A stretch of 27,672 bases of DNA from Basidiobolus meristosporus CBS 931.73 (lineage: Eukaryota > Basidiobolomycota > Basidiobolomycetes > Basidiobolales > Basidiobolaceae), in contig MCFE01000899.1 in assembly GCA_002104905.1 (NCBI GenBank), positions 1 to 27,672 on the forward strand, given 5' to 3'. Numbering within the stretch: the first letter of the stretch is position 1; the number at the start of each line of letters is the position of its first letter. Below are positions 9,339 to 19,951 of this stretch, piece after piece. The notes under the pieces were generated by a model, which worked only from the letters and a program-made list of their open reading frames with translations, made no database searches and had not been told where the DNA came from. Made by a program: the position numbers and the translations under genes.

Positions 9339-10153
9339 TGCGGTAGTGTATAAGTCCACAGGAGAGATATGTCAAACCCTTCTTAAGTGCTTGGTGTTGG
9401 GTGTTTGCTGGGTGTGATAGCAAAAGCTTGCTAGGAATACTTGGGTTTTGTCTCTGCTCTAAGGTGAAGGGGAATAAAGCCACAAGCTTGTCAAAGGAAA
9501 GCTATTGAGCTACAATCCCCAGCTTAGCTAGCATCTTAACAAAAGTATGTGATGGGTTCTGCATCCTTTGAGATGACAATGTACTAAAACTTCCAAAGTC
9601 AAAACTACTGTAAGCTCAACCAGCAGCAACTTAATAGGAATGCAGCTGTGGTCAATAGTTACAAAGACAGAAAAACATCTTTGCCTGTACAACAACAAAC
9701 TTGGGAAAGAATCAAATATGATAAAGATCCCTACTCTGAGTACTCCTCACAAGTAGTGCCTCCATGGCCAGTTGGCTGTCAGGATGATTTCCTGGGAGTC
9801 TCCTGTGGTCTGGAATTGGAAGTTAAGGTAGCAGCAGGTAGCAGTGATCACACTAATTAACAAGTTGGTATAATGATAAAAGGGATGATGATTTATTGTT
9901 GAGGGATTGCCTCACTTATACATATTTCTCACTGGCTAGGTGATTAATCATGCTGCTCCAAAAGGTTCAACAGGTCAAATAGAAATCTTGATGACATCAG
10001 CATGAGCTAAGAATGTTCAAGTAGGTGGCAGAAGGTTTTAAGAGGCAAAGCACACCAAACCAATCAGGAATCCGTATTCTGAGGCCTGTGTAACATGAGG
10101 ATACCATATAGAGTACAAAAGTAGCAGGGATAGCAACACAATGTGGTCATGTG
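9339..10153 (-). repeat. Truncated family C LTR (gypsy-like), minus strand
   Basis: This segment is the reverse complement of 14095-14921, alignable over about 820 bp including a shared ACAAGCTTGTGGCTTTAT-like block and the GGCAATCCCTC segment. On the minus strand it holds an AATAAA near the GGCAATCCCTC block, as do the other two copies, which fixes the orientation. The 5' end (about 240 bp in the copy at 13855) is missing: similarity stops at 10153, where copia sequence begins. Confidence 0.75.
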
Positions 10154-10698
10154 TCTTTAGTAGAATTTCAAATTTTCACAACATTTTAGGGCCTCTCATT
10201 TAGTCTGGGGCCCATTAATATGGACTAATCAGGCATAGACTAAGTTTGCACCCTCATTGATAAAGTAACTTGAGCTATTACTGATCTGATTGAATATTCT
10301 GGCTTGTAGCAATTATCTCTGCCCAAAAATCTTGAGATATTATAGCTCATGGATCAAGAATCTTGCAATATCATTTGTTGATCTGTCTGCATGTTCTGCA
10401 GCTCCATTTATTGGTGGAAAGTACAGTACTGTTGTCTCTTGCTTTATCCCATGAATTTTGCAAAAGTGGATGAAGAGTTTTGAGATATATTGCCCACCAT
10501 TTTCTGAGCATATTTTCCAAAATTTTCACCAGTTTCCCTCTCCACCATGGCTTAAAGCTCCCTGAGCATAAACAGAGTTTTTTCCTTTTATTCAATGAAG
10601 TAAACCCGTATATATCTTGTGCTTTTATTAGTAAAAGGGATTAAATACTTCATCCTGACTCAGGATATATTTTGCATATATCTGTATAGATCTGATTG

Positions 10699-10703
10699 AA
10701 TTG
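10699..10703. repeat. Target-site duplication of solo LTR D (left)
   Basis: AATTG, repeated at 11085-11089. Removing one copy plus 10704-11084 restores a copia integrase sequence colinear with 16750-16800. Confidence 0.85.
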
Positions 10704-11084
10704 TGTGAGTACTGTGTAGTAGCCACTCTTTGCCAAGAGCTCCCCTAGAGTCCTACCCAGTGTCTCCCCAGTATCCTCTCTATGGGTCCCTCATAAGTCC
10801 TTCCTTCTATTCGTGTCCTCACCTAATTAGATCACTTACTATAACAGGAAGGTACCCCTATTTCATAACACATTTTCTATCACTTAAGCCTCTATCAGTG
10901 AGATATATATATAGCCAATTGTGACAAGTTGAAAGAAACATATTTTTCACATAATATAAATGAGTCTTGATTACCTTGCTACCTTGCTACCTTGCTACCT
11001 TCTATTGGAAGCTATCCTGAGCCAAGTGGTACTGACTTGGTTACAAGCCCTCTCAGCTACCAACTACAATCAGTAATTATCACA
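10704..11084. repeat. Solo LTR of a separate family (D)
   Basis: A 381-bp insertion in copia integrase sequence, bounded by TGTGA and TCACA and by perfect five-base AATTG duplications. This is the signature of a solo LTR left by recombination between the LTRs of a full element. It contains a TATATATATA tract at about 10903-10912 and an 8-base tandem repeat at 10972-11001. No second copy occurs in this window and orientation is uncertain. Confidence 0.8.
10972..11001. repeat. 8-bp tandem repeat in LTR D
   Basis: The unit TACCTTGC is repeated 3.75 times without a mismatch, inside the solo LTR. Confidence 0.9.
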
Positions 11085-11089
11085 AATTG
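11085..11089. repeat. Target-site duplication of solo LTR D (right)
   Basis: AATTG, an exact copy of 10699-10703. Confidence 0.85.
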
Positions 11090-12435
11090 GATCTAATTTT
11101 TGTTAGATTGGACTAGCACAAAGCTAATGAGTGGTTATCAGGCTTGTTTTCTATATATGCAGGCTTCTCAGTGCTCCAAATTTGCTGGGGGATCAGCTTT
11201 TAACCTAGAAACCAACTGACTTTATTATTTGGCTCAAACAATCAAAATTGTTGTACCTAAACCCAAAGTAAAAAAATAAAGGCCAGCAAGATACCTTTGT
11301 AATATCAGCTGAATCTCAAGTTTTGCAATATTGACAATTCTCAATACCTCTGTTGTTAGCTTATGAGCAAATAAGTAAAAAACTCTCCAGTAGGAGAGTA
11401 GGTCAATTACCATCTATATCAAATTTGGTAATTAGCTGCCCATTACTTCCATCAAAAAATGCATTTAAAATTCTGGACCAAAAACACCAGCTGAATACCA
11501 GCAAAATACCATTTGAATACCAGTAGAATACCAGCTGAAAATCAGATGAAATCCAGGTTTGAGTTTTTCATAGGGCAAAGTTCTTGTGCCAATGTGTTGG
11601 AGTTTCTTCCTTTAAGTTACTTATGTTGCATTCAGCTTGGGCTGACTTAGAGCTCTAGTATCCAAAGCAATATGGGCACCATTTTGATTAGAGCACCTGC
11701 ACCCAGTATTGTAAAAACTGAAACAGAGTCCTTCACCTGTGACCTTTTGACTGACAGTAGTTCCTAAACGTTTCTGGTGCAAAGAGTGCATATTTAAAGG
11801 TACATGTGTACCTTCCTTCAATACTTCCAAGGGTTACCTGGATAGTACCCTCTCCAACTGCATTCAGTGGTATGTTGTCACCCATGAAAACCTTCTTAAT
11901 TGAAATTGATTGATATCAGGTAAAAAATTCTGTTGGGTGTATAAAAACTTGAGATGCACTAGGGTCAATGTATCACATTTGCAAAGCCTTGTTTGTGGTC
12001 ATATTGAGTGCAGATATAGGTAATCTAACTTCAGTTATTGCATCATTTCCATATGCAGACTTTTTTTGCTAATTTTATCTCCTTCTGAGGCACTGGGCTG
12101 ATGTGAGTTTATTTCTTTCAGATAGCCGCAAAACAGATTGCTGATGCCTTTGAAGGAGCCTTAGTACTTCCTGTTTAGTTGCTATTGCTTATCAAAGCAT
12201 TTTACTGTTCCTTCTTGTTGGCACTTGGTTTTATTGACACTTGATCTAGGTGCCTTCCATAAGTGAAATTAAGGTCCAATCTTTAGTTCTCAACCATGGG
12301 ACTGAAACAAGGCCCTGAAGCCTTTCTGTCAGGCTGTTCAGGATCAGTGAGTCCCAGCAAGGTATTTTGTTGGTATTACTCTTATATTTGTGGTAACCAA
12401 CTTATGTGCATATTTAGGAAGTTTTGTATATTTTT

Positions 12436-12787
12436 GCAACATCAATTGAAGTATTTGAGGACAATTGGCATTGATGTGGAGAATTTGAGAAGTACCATGT
12501 TGCCAACTTGTAGATTTATTGATCAAAATTGTGGTATTAATACTGTTGGTAGAGCAAGACAAAGAAATCTGTAGAGCTTACTAAGGAAGATCCAAAAAGT
12601 ATATGCACAATATTTGGGTCTTTCCTACAACCCTAAGAGTGATCATAATCCAGGTACCTGATAATTTAGTGAAACTATTCTAAGTAAATCCCAACAGGAA
12701 ATTAGGTCAGAACAGAATGCTAATCACAAACTAATATCTATATGACTAAGTGAACAAGAATATTAAGGCAACAACTCAATAATTACA
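12436..12787 (-). repeat. Old family B LTR, minus strand
   Basis: The stretch 12515-12787 aligns with the reverse complement of the family B LTR, including a TAAGGAAGATCC block, the GGTACCTG block and the TTCTAAGTAAATCCCAACA block. The outer boundary near 12436 is approximate because the first 80 bases are badly diverged. It would be the 5' LTR of the decayed minus-strand copia at 10154-12435. Most of the N-terminal gag and the PBS are not recognisable between them. Confidence 0.6.
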
Positions 12788-13854
12788 GCTCTTCCACCAA
12801 ACAAAATGCTCATAATTATCAAACATATACCAGAATTTATAATCAGTAATAAGCATATAAGGTTTGACTGTGCTGCATTCTGTACTAATGTAGTAACAAC
12901 AGTATATACATTTGTGTTCAACTTTTTTGAGCAGGCAATCTACAATGCAAAGTGCATATCTATCAAATAGAATGCTTAAGCATTTGCATGATCTGTTATT
13001 AGTACTTGGCAGAAACTTTGATCATTTGTATGAGATTGAACAACAAGTTGAGCTTGATTTTCAGATTGTAATAGTAGTATAGTCTTTAGTCTATGCAATG
13101 ATCCTTATGTGGGCAATGTTGATTAACATTTGGTCACCTTCAGGGCTTGTCATATAGAGCACATCTTGAGTTTGTTTGTTTCTGGGTAATAGTCTAGTTC
13201 ATTACTTTACTGAGTGTGTATATGAAGCTCAGGTCCAGTTACCTCCATCATATAGACTCTATACATGGTAAAAATAATGACCTACTTTAGCAAAGTTAAG
13301 TTCTTCTCATTTATGCCTGATCTGGAGTTTGCTCATTTCCTGGCACCATGGCACAAACAGCATGGCAAAGAAGAGATTCCTACATAGCTTTGAACTGAGA
13401 TGGCTTTCTCCCACCTCAACCATATCTGTTTAGTAATTCATATCCGCAAAAAATGATCCAGAGAAGTCATCTTTGTTTTTGTCTAGTAGCAACAACTGCT
13501 ATTAAAATTATTGTGATGATCCCATCAAAAGGCCATCACAAATTCAAGTCCCATGACTAAGAAGTATTAATCCCATCAGGACACTGTGCTAAGACTGTCA
13601 AAAAAATAATTTTACCCCAGATATTATCAAAAACTTGGTCAAAATATTTCATCTCAACAATGCAAATGTGGCTTTTGATTGGTTCTCTGCCAGTTTCCTC
13701 ACTTTCTTGTCCCAGACACTCTATCAACTCCTACATTTGTGGGCATTGATTGGCTATTGCCTTGTACTCACACTCCTTACTACCTGACTCAACTGTTTCT
13801 CTTACTTTTTATGCATACAAATTGAATAACTCTGTTGAAACTTAGCTGTAACAC
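12788..13854. other. Decayed sequence with a possible copia RT-linker piece
   Basis: I recognise no LTR here. On the minus strand around 13715-13800, translation resembles the EYKSLVNAKMWELVDL segment preceding reverse transcriptase in element A, with a stop where the tryptophan would be. This suggests a very old minus-strand copia. The remainder, about 900 bp, shows nothing I can name. Confidence 0.35.
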
Positions 13855-14921
13855 TGTTGTGGGGTCACAGTGACACCCACTGACAGATGTACTCATTCCC
13901 ATGCTTTCTACTTCCTTATTTCTCTACCACCTTATGTTAGTTTTAGCCCATTTGTCTTACTTGATTGGTACTATCCCATAAGCTGGCTGACCATCACACC
14001 AGCTTACCTTATTGCATAAGTTAGCCCTCACTCTAAATAGGATTACTTGATGTAGGTGATTCTATACTAGGCAGGTACCCACAACAGAACCTGTAACACA
14101 TGACCAAACCATGCCATTGTCTCTACCACTTTCATACCATACAGAGCACCCCTATGTTACACAGGTTTCAGAACACTGATCCCTGATTGGTTGGGTGTGC
14201 TGTGCTTCTTAGAACCTTCTGGCACCTACTTAGAGCATTCTTAACTCATTCTGATGTCATCAGGATTTCTATTTGACCACTGTGACCTTATAGAACAGCA
14301 TGATTACTAATCTCTTTCCTAGTGAGAAAAGTATGTAAGGGAGGCAATCCCTCAATATTCAGTTATCATCCCTTTTATCAATATACCAACTTGTTAATTA
14401 GGGTGATCATTGCAACCTGCTGCTACCTGAACTTCCTACCTCAGACCACAGGACACTCCCAAGACACCATGCTGACAGCCAACTGGCCTTGGAGGCACTA
14501 CTTGTGAGGAGTACTCAGGGTAGGGATCTTTATCATATTTGATTCTTTCCCAAGTTTGATCTTGTATAGACAGAGATGTTTTTCTGTCTTTGTAACTATT
14601 GACTACAGCTGCATTCTTATTAAGTTGCTGCTGGTTGAGCTTACAGTAGTTTTGACTTTGGAAGTTTTAGTACATTGTCATCTCAAGGATGCGGAACCCA
14701 TCACATACTTTTGTTAAGATGCTAGCTAAGTTGGGGATTGTAGCTCAATAGCTTTCCTTTGACAAGCTTGTGGCTTTATTGCCCTTCACATTGGATTAGA
14801 GACAGAGCCCAAGTATCCCTAGCAAGCTTTTGCCAAAGGTTATTGCATCCAGTGAACACCCCACACAAAACACTTGAGAAGTGTTGGATATATCTCTCCC
14901 TTGGACCTATACACTACCACA
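13855..14921 (+). repeat. Family C LTR (gypsy-like), plus strand
   Basis: A 1,067-bp LTR beginning TGTTGTGGGG and ending ACTACCACA. It aligns as an inverted copy of 9339-10153 and, with divergence, as a direct copy of 17974-18777. Shared blocks include GGTTTCAGAACACTGATCCC-like and GGCAATCCCTC segments with a preceding AAGTAT-TAAGG promoter-like box. It starts with an imperfect hairpin. It abuts the PBS of a family B copia copy at 14922. I see no convincing target-site duplication, so one flank has probably been rearranged. Confidence 0.75.
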
Positions 14922-15737
14922 CTGGTAATGAGCCCCAAGCTGCCACTTGCTGCAATGTATTCTACTGCTATTACTGGAATATTCCCTTCTGCTGAAAAGT
15001 AGGATAGATCTAACCATTAAGTCTGGAAGGTGAAGATAAATAGGCTGCTACAAGAAAGAGGCCTTTAGGATATGGTCATGGGAGAAGAATGCTCTCCTAA
15101 AATATCAAGGAGAAAGCCTTGAAGTGCCTTTAGCTGCACTTGCATCAATGTTTACAACAAATTGCTAATTCAATGCTCAGGAGCAAATGCCATAAAGAAT
15201 GCCTGGAGGGTATAAGAAGACACATACCAGCCTTGTTCAGCAGCTAAGTAAGCTCAGACATATTTTTGCTCTCAAGCACAAAAATGAAGAAAATTGCTAA
15301 TTCAATCCTCATGTCAAAAGTGGAGACAAATTGCTAATTCAATGCTCAGGAGCAAATATTACAAAGAAAGCCTGGAAGACATTAGAAGACATCTACTTGT
15401 TATGCTCAGTGGCTTAGAAAGTGCATATTAGATAGTAACTCTTTACTATAAATATACGGCTAGGTGAAGAAATGAAAAATCTAACTACCAGAATATCCCT
15501 GTTGGCAGACAAGACGGACTATATGGGTGTACCAGTTACTGATGAATATGTAATAGCTTCCATCCTGAATAGCCTGGCAGACAGGCTTCAGGGCTCTGTG
15601 TCAGCCCTACAGTCTAGAACTGAAGATTTGACCTTTTATTACATATACAGAAGGAACCTTGATGTAGAATTAAGATAATCAACCACTAATGAGAAGGAAG
15701 AAGAAAATGCTTTAGTGGGTAACAATAACCAAACAAG
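14922..15737 (+). pseudogene. gag: Family B copia gag, decayed (plus strand copy)
   Basis: It begins with the copia PBS region (GGTAATGAGCCCC) and leader, then an ATG at 14955-14957 equivalent to the gag start of E2 at 21830. The ATTACTGGAAT leader and GAGGCCT gag blocks match E2 closely. Stops appear early (TAG in the AEK-x segment), and the central gag segment is partly triplicated at 15155-15360. The gag C-terminus is recognisable at 15472-15678 (NSLADRLQGSVSALQSRTEDL). The copy is then interrupted by a family B LTR. Confidence 0.8.
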
Positions 15738-16083
15738 TGCTTTAAGAGTCTTGGAGATATTAGTAGTGATTGGTAGAGCAAGTAAATTATGTGGTTCTCA
15801 CTAAATCATTCATTCAATGTTAAAGTAGTATTTGTACTTTTACATAGTCTTGGCACAACAAGCACATAGAATAGGATTAGGATGGTCTCAGCAGCATGTG
15901 TGCAAAGTTTGGTACCAATTGGGCAATTTAGAGAATACTGACCAAATCCTTTGTTGGGATTTAGTTGGAATATTTCACCAAAATATCAGATCCCCAGAAC
16001 ATGAAAATTCTCAAATATTTGTAGGTAATGATTCAAGTAATCAAGTCAGGTGAGTATTCAGGTAGAAACTCAAATTATAGAAC
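15738..16083 (-). repeat. Family B LTR inserted in gag, with internal micro-inversion
   Basis: The outer parts (15738-15930 and 16013-16083) match the family B LTR in minus orientation, whereas 15931-16012 matches it in plus orientation. The inverted segment is bounded by GAGAAT and ATTCTC. The LTR splits gag between the sequences equivalent to E2 22460 and 22470, so it is a solo LTR. The target-site duplication is blurred (ACAAG on the left, no clear match on the right), consistent with age. Confidence 0.75.
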
Positions 16084-16620
16084 TTAATGGAGGTACTCAA
16101 GACCCTTTAAAGACAACAGCAACCTGTTTTGCAACTACAGCAAAAGGAAAGTACACACATCAGACTGGTGCCCCAAAAGGAGATAATCAGCATAAAAAGC
16201 CTGCATATGGAAATGCTGCAACATCTGAGGATAGAATACTCATATCCATACTAAATATGATCACAAACAAGGATTCTTAGATGGGGTCTATTGATTCTGA
16301 GACCTCTCAGCAATTGGCACACCTAAAAAAACATTTTACACAATATTAAGAAACTCCTGTCAAGAAGGTTATCATGGGTACATAAGAGCACCCAATTCAA
16401 TTGGAGAGTGAACCATCCAAGTAAACCCTAGAAGTAGTCATGGAAGCCATACATCTAGCCTCAAAGAAGTATTATATGAACCAGAAATAGTCAAAAACCT
16501 ATTATCTGGGAAACAAGGCAGACAACCATATAAGAGTTCTGGGTTACTTTCAACCAAGAAAAATATTAGAACTAATTCACTCAGAGCTGTGTGTGTTATT
16601 AATATACACAAGGTAGGAGA
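16084..16620 (+). pseudogene. pol: Family B copia gag end, protease and integrase start
   Basis: Continuation of the plus-strand copy from 14922. It contains the zinc-knuckle region, where one cysteine has become serine. The protease DSG region at about 16285-16310 is degraded, and the GSHTSSLKEVLYEPEIVKNLLS-like block lies at 16440-16508. A deletion then joins the protease end directly to the integrase GKQGRQPY block. The copy ends near HSELC, where the first catalytic Asp of integrase has become Glu. It meets the inverted copy at about 16620-16640. No intact frame. Confidence 0.75.
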
Positions 16621-16639
16621 GTAGAGCTAGGCAAATTCC

Positions 16640-17973
16640 TTGAGCTTAGATAGAGCTTCTATCTTTCTCTACATGCAGTTGACCCACATGTTGTTTAAGC
16701 ATCAATAAAAGGGATTAAATACTTCATCCTACCTAAGAATAAATTTTGCATAGGTTCACACAGATCTGAGTGAATTAGATCTATTTTTTCTTAGTTTGAT
16801 CAACTCAGAGCTCTTGAATAATTATTTGGCTTGTTACCCATATATGCAGGCTGCACAGTGCTCTAAATTAGCCAGGGGATCAATTTTATTCCAGAAAATA
16901 GCTGATCCTTGATCATGTTGTGCATAAAATCAAAACTGATGTGTCCAAATCACCTGTACCAGAGCATTGGTGCTTCTTCATTTAAGTTATTTATATTGGC
17001 ACTCAGATATGGTGGAATAAAAGTCAACCTGTACAGATTCTTAGCTCTGATACCCAAAGAAGTATGGGCACCAATTTGATCAGTGATCCTGCATCCTGAA
17101 TTGTCAAAACTGAAGCTGAATTCTTCTGAAGTGGCCTTGCTTACGGATAGTAGGCTCTTGGCTATTCCTGGTGAATATAATACTTCTTTGAAGGTAAGTG
17201 TATGGCTTCCTTCACTGCTTTCAAGGCTTACCTGGATAGTTCCTTCTCCCACTACAGCAAGTGTTCTATTGTCACCCATGAAAACCTTCTTGATTGGAAT
17301 TTCTTGATGTTAGGTGAAAAGTTCTTTTTGGTGTGCAAAGTGTCAAGATGCTCCAGAGACAATGTACCACATCTGAGAGTCCTTGTTTATGAGCACATTT
17401 AGTGCAGATATGGATAGTCTATCCTCTGTTGTTGCAGCATTTCCATATTCAGGCTTATTTTGCTGATTTTCTCACATTTTGAAGCACAGGTTGGATGTGT
17501 GTCCTTCCCATTTGCAGTAGTTACAAAACAGGCTGCTGTTGCCTTTGAAGGGTCTTGAGTATTAAAATTATTAAATTGCTTCCTGAATATTCACACTAAC
17601 TTAGTCATATAGATCTTATCCTTTGATTAGCATTCTGTCCTGACCAAATTTCTTGTTGGGATTTACTTGGAATATTTTCATCAAATTATCAGGTACCCAA
17701 GTTAGGATCTTTCTCAAGGTTGTCAAAAGCCCCCAAGCTTTGCTCTCATATTTCTTGGACCTTCCCTAGCAAACCCTACATGATTTTTTGCTCTACTTTA
17801 TCAAAAATATAAATACTATACTTTTGATCAGTAAATCTACAAGTGAATAATATGAAAATCCTCTAGTTCTCCACATCACTTCCAATACTCCTCAGAATAT
17901 TGTAACATTGAGTACCTCCTTTGTTAGTTACCATTGCTTATTAAAGCATTTTCTTCTTCCTTTTTATTAGCAC
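16640..17973 (-). pseudogene. pol: Family B copia integrase N-terminus and protease (inverted copy)
   Basis: Minus-strand copia sequence from the integrase core inward, in head-to-head orientation with 14922-16620. The stretch 16950-17279 reads openly on the minus strand as the protease and pre-integrase segment (MGDNRTLAVVGEGT, LLSVSKAT, SGCRITDQIGAH). The reading stops at the WYR position of the integrase zinc domain. Upstream on the minus strand are the protease active-site region (about 17310-17380) and zinc-knuckle region (about 17460-17560). The copy is interrupted at 17973 by a family C solo LTR and resumes at 18782. Confidence 0.8.
17970..17973. repeat. Target-site duplication of solo LTR C (left)
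   Basis: GCAC, repeated at 18778-18781. Joining the flanks restores a continuous copia gag sequence colinear with E2. Confidence 0.75.
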
Positions 17974-18777
17974 TGTGGTAGGGTAAACATACCTCCCACA
18001 GACAAGTTTATTTATATAGTCATTATGATATACTTATCCATATTCTATCTTATCAGTATTATCCCATTCTTCTTTTGCCCATATTATCAGTATTATCCCC
18101 ATATGATGTTTACCCTTATTAGTTATTAGCATTAGTTATCCTAGAAGTTATTCAGCCTTGTGATCAGTATATGTATCTACGCAAGGCAAGTACCCGCGTC
18201 AGTACCTGTGACACATGACCTAGGTCTATGTTACCATCCCTACCATTTCAATACCATATATGGTATTTCTATGTTGCACAAGTCTCAGACTACTGATTCC
18301 TGATTGGTTGAATGTGCTGTGCCGTTTAGAACCTTCCAGGACATTCTTGGCATATTTTTAGCTCATAGTGATGTCATCAAGAATTCCATTAATACCTAGA
18401 ATCTTCTAGATTTTTGCCCTTAGTAATAACTTGGCAATCAGGAAAAGTATTTAAGGGAAAGCAATCCCTCATCAATAAATCATCCCTTCTATCAGTAACA
18501 CTTCTACCTTATTGATTAGCAGTTGATCACTGCACCTTCCTTCAACAGTACATCTCAGACCTGCCTTCAAGGAGCTTTTCAGGGTAGTGCACAAGACACA
18601 CAGAGGCCTTTGGAGACACTTGGAGCACCTAGGAAGCTAGAGAAGCAGGAGCTTTTATCATAGTGACATATTGACACAGACACCACAAGTATAGACACAG
18701 AGGTTATTGCACCCATCAGACACCTCACACACCTTGAGTTGTGTAGCTTCTCCCAGGAGTACCTCTACACCACCACA
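17974..18777 (+). repeat. Solo LTR of gypsy-like family C
   Basis: An 804-bp LTR from TGTGGTAGGG to CACCACA, flanked by a four-base GCAC duplication and by the two halves of a copia gag. In the plus orientation it has a TATTTAAGG promoter-like box followed by GCAATCCCTC and AATAAA, as in the copy at 13855. No internal coding region accompanies it, so it is a solo LTR. It starts with a hairpin. Confidence 0.85.
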
Positions 18778-18781
18778 GCAC
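18778..18781. repeat. Target-site duplication of solo LTR C (right)
   Basis: GCAC, an exact copy of 17970-17973. Confidence 0.75.
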
Positions 18782-19358
18782 TTAATTATCTGAGTTCTTC
18801 ATCCAGGAGCCTTCCATATAAGTAATTTAAGGTCATATCTGCAGTTGTGGGCTCTAGGTCTGATGCAAGGCCCCAAAGCTTATCTGTCAGGCTATTTAGA
18901 AAGGTAGCCATCACATCCGCATTATTGGCTGGTACTCCCACATATTGCACTTAATCCATTAGCAGGGGATTTCTGTTGATTAGATTTTTCCCTTTATCTC
19001 CTGGCAGAATCTCTGTAGTTAAGCACTTTGTCTAAGATACATTTTCTTAGCAGCTGAACATGACTAGTATCTGTCCTCTAATGCCTTCCAGGCATTCCTT
19101 GTAGTTTTTGCTCCTTAGCATTGAACTAGCAATTTGTCTATGACATTAAGGCAAATGCTGTTAAGGCACTTTACTCTTTCTTCTGGTACTCTAAGGATTC
19201 CTCTCTCAATTTTAAGGAGGGCATTTTTCTTCCATGACAATATCCCAAAGGCCTCTTTCTTGTAGCAGCATCTTCATCTTCACCTTCCACACTTGGTAGT
19301 CAGATTCATCATGCTTTTCAGCAGAGGGAAATATTCTGGCAATAGCAGTAGTAGACAT
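18782..19358 (-). pseudogene. gag: Family B copia gag (inverted copy)
   Basis: The start is the ATG at 19356-19358, equivalent to the E2 gag start. The first 48 residues read openly on the minus strand (FPSAEKHDESDYQVWKVKM, then LLQERGLWDIVM) to a stop at 19212-19214. The rest of gag follows with more stops, down to the NYxYGRLLDEEL equivalent at about 18795-18830. The related copy E2 has an open frame over the same region. The gag C-terminus lies on the far side of the solo LTR C. Confidence 0.85.
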
Positions 19359-19372
19359 TGCAGAGAGTGACA

Positions 19373-19389
19373 GCTTGGGGCTTATAGCC
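19373..19389 (-). promoter_or_regulatory. Primer-binding site of the inverted family B copy
   Basis: On the minus strand GGCTATAAGCCCCAAG, a two-base variant of the family PBS, next to the LTR at 19390. Confidence 0.7.
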
Positions 19390-19736
19390 TGCCATAATAG
19401 TCTTGGAGATATCAGAAGTGATTGCGACAACAAGTATATCATGAGGTATTTGCTTAATGGTTTATTAAATGTAAAAGTAGTATTTATACTTTTACATAGT
19501 CTTGGCATAGTAAGCACATAGAATAAGCTTAGGAATATCCCATGTGCATTTGTGCAGAGTTTGGGGCTGTCAGGATAGATCAGCAAACTTTCATGTTCTG
19601 GGTATCTGATATTTTGGTGAAAATATTCCAAGTAAATCCCAACAAAGAATTTGGACAGTATTCTTTAGGATTTGAATGTAATGCTCTAAGTGACTAAGAT
19701 AGGTGAATACTTGTGTGGAATACAATCTTGGCAACA
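19390..19736 (-). repeat. 5' LTR of the inverted family B copy
   Basis: A 347-bp LTR from TGCCATAATAG to GCAACA, aligned end to end with the family B LTR in minus orientation. Read on the minus strand it has TATAAATA at about 19490. It abuts an RNase H fragment on its right. The matching 3' LTR is missing because the element is truncated at about 16640, so no duplication can be checked. Confidence 0.85.
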
Positions 19737-19951
19737 GCTCCAAAGCTGATGATGCACCAAGTTTGGAAGTCAGAAGATCTATCATTGGATTCACTTTTCT
19801 TCAATGTAAAGAAGCAATTTCATGGAACTTAAAAAAGCAATCAACTGTGTCACACTCCACCATAGAGACAAATTGTATGGCAGCCTGTGAAGCTATCAAA
19901 AAAGCAATGTGTCTAAGGAAGTGTTTTAAAGATATAGGTGTATGTATAAAA
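19737..19951 (+). pseudogene. pol: Copia RNase H fragment
   Basis: Plus-strand translation gives copia RNase H blocks: SIIGFTFLQCKEAISWN, then STVSHSTIETNCMAAC and LRKCFKDIGV. It begins abruptly next to an LTR and is split at 19951 by a solo LTR. After the LTR a few codons resembling the ADxLTKP end of Pol follow (20301-20330), so the middle of the domain has been deleted. It is the 3' end of an older plus-strand element whose 3' LTR starts at 20347. Confidence 0.8.
19947..19951. repeat. Target-site duplication of solo LTR B (left)
   Basis: TAAAA, repeated at 20301-20305. Confidence 0.8.

Larger units (their letters stand above)
10154..12435 (-). pseudogene. pol: Decayed family B copia internal region
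   Basis: Minus-strand copia sequence matching copy E2 piece by piece. The integrase-RT linker is at 10155-10300, corresponding to E2 around 24360-24470. The integrase core is at 10340-10640, including the PQQNG-to-SDNGGEY region. The integrase N-terminus and GKQAR block are at 11090-11200. The pre-integrase and protease end is at 11600-11900 (GCRCSNQNGAHIAL). The zinc-knuckle region and gag C-terminus are at about 12050-12345. Many stops, frameshifts and deletions are present; one deletion removes the integrase C-terminus near 10320. A solo LTR (10704-11084) splits it. The RT and RNase H are absent because the left end is joined to a family C LTR. Confidence 0.75.

Noticed and set aside
9325-9339. 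Purine-rich GGAAATAGAG before the LTR at 9339, as a polypurine tract of a plus-strand element ending in a 3' LTR
   Set aside because: AATAAA and the promoter-like box place this LTR on the minus strand, in line with the copies at 13855 and 17974 being plus, so the upstream frame and LTR are not one element.
10972-11001. Short regular repeat, possible CRISPR array
   Set aside because: The repeats are eight bases with no spacers, in a solo LTR of a eukaryotic genome.
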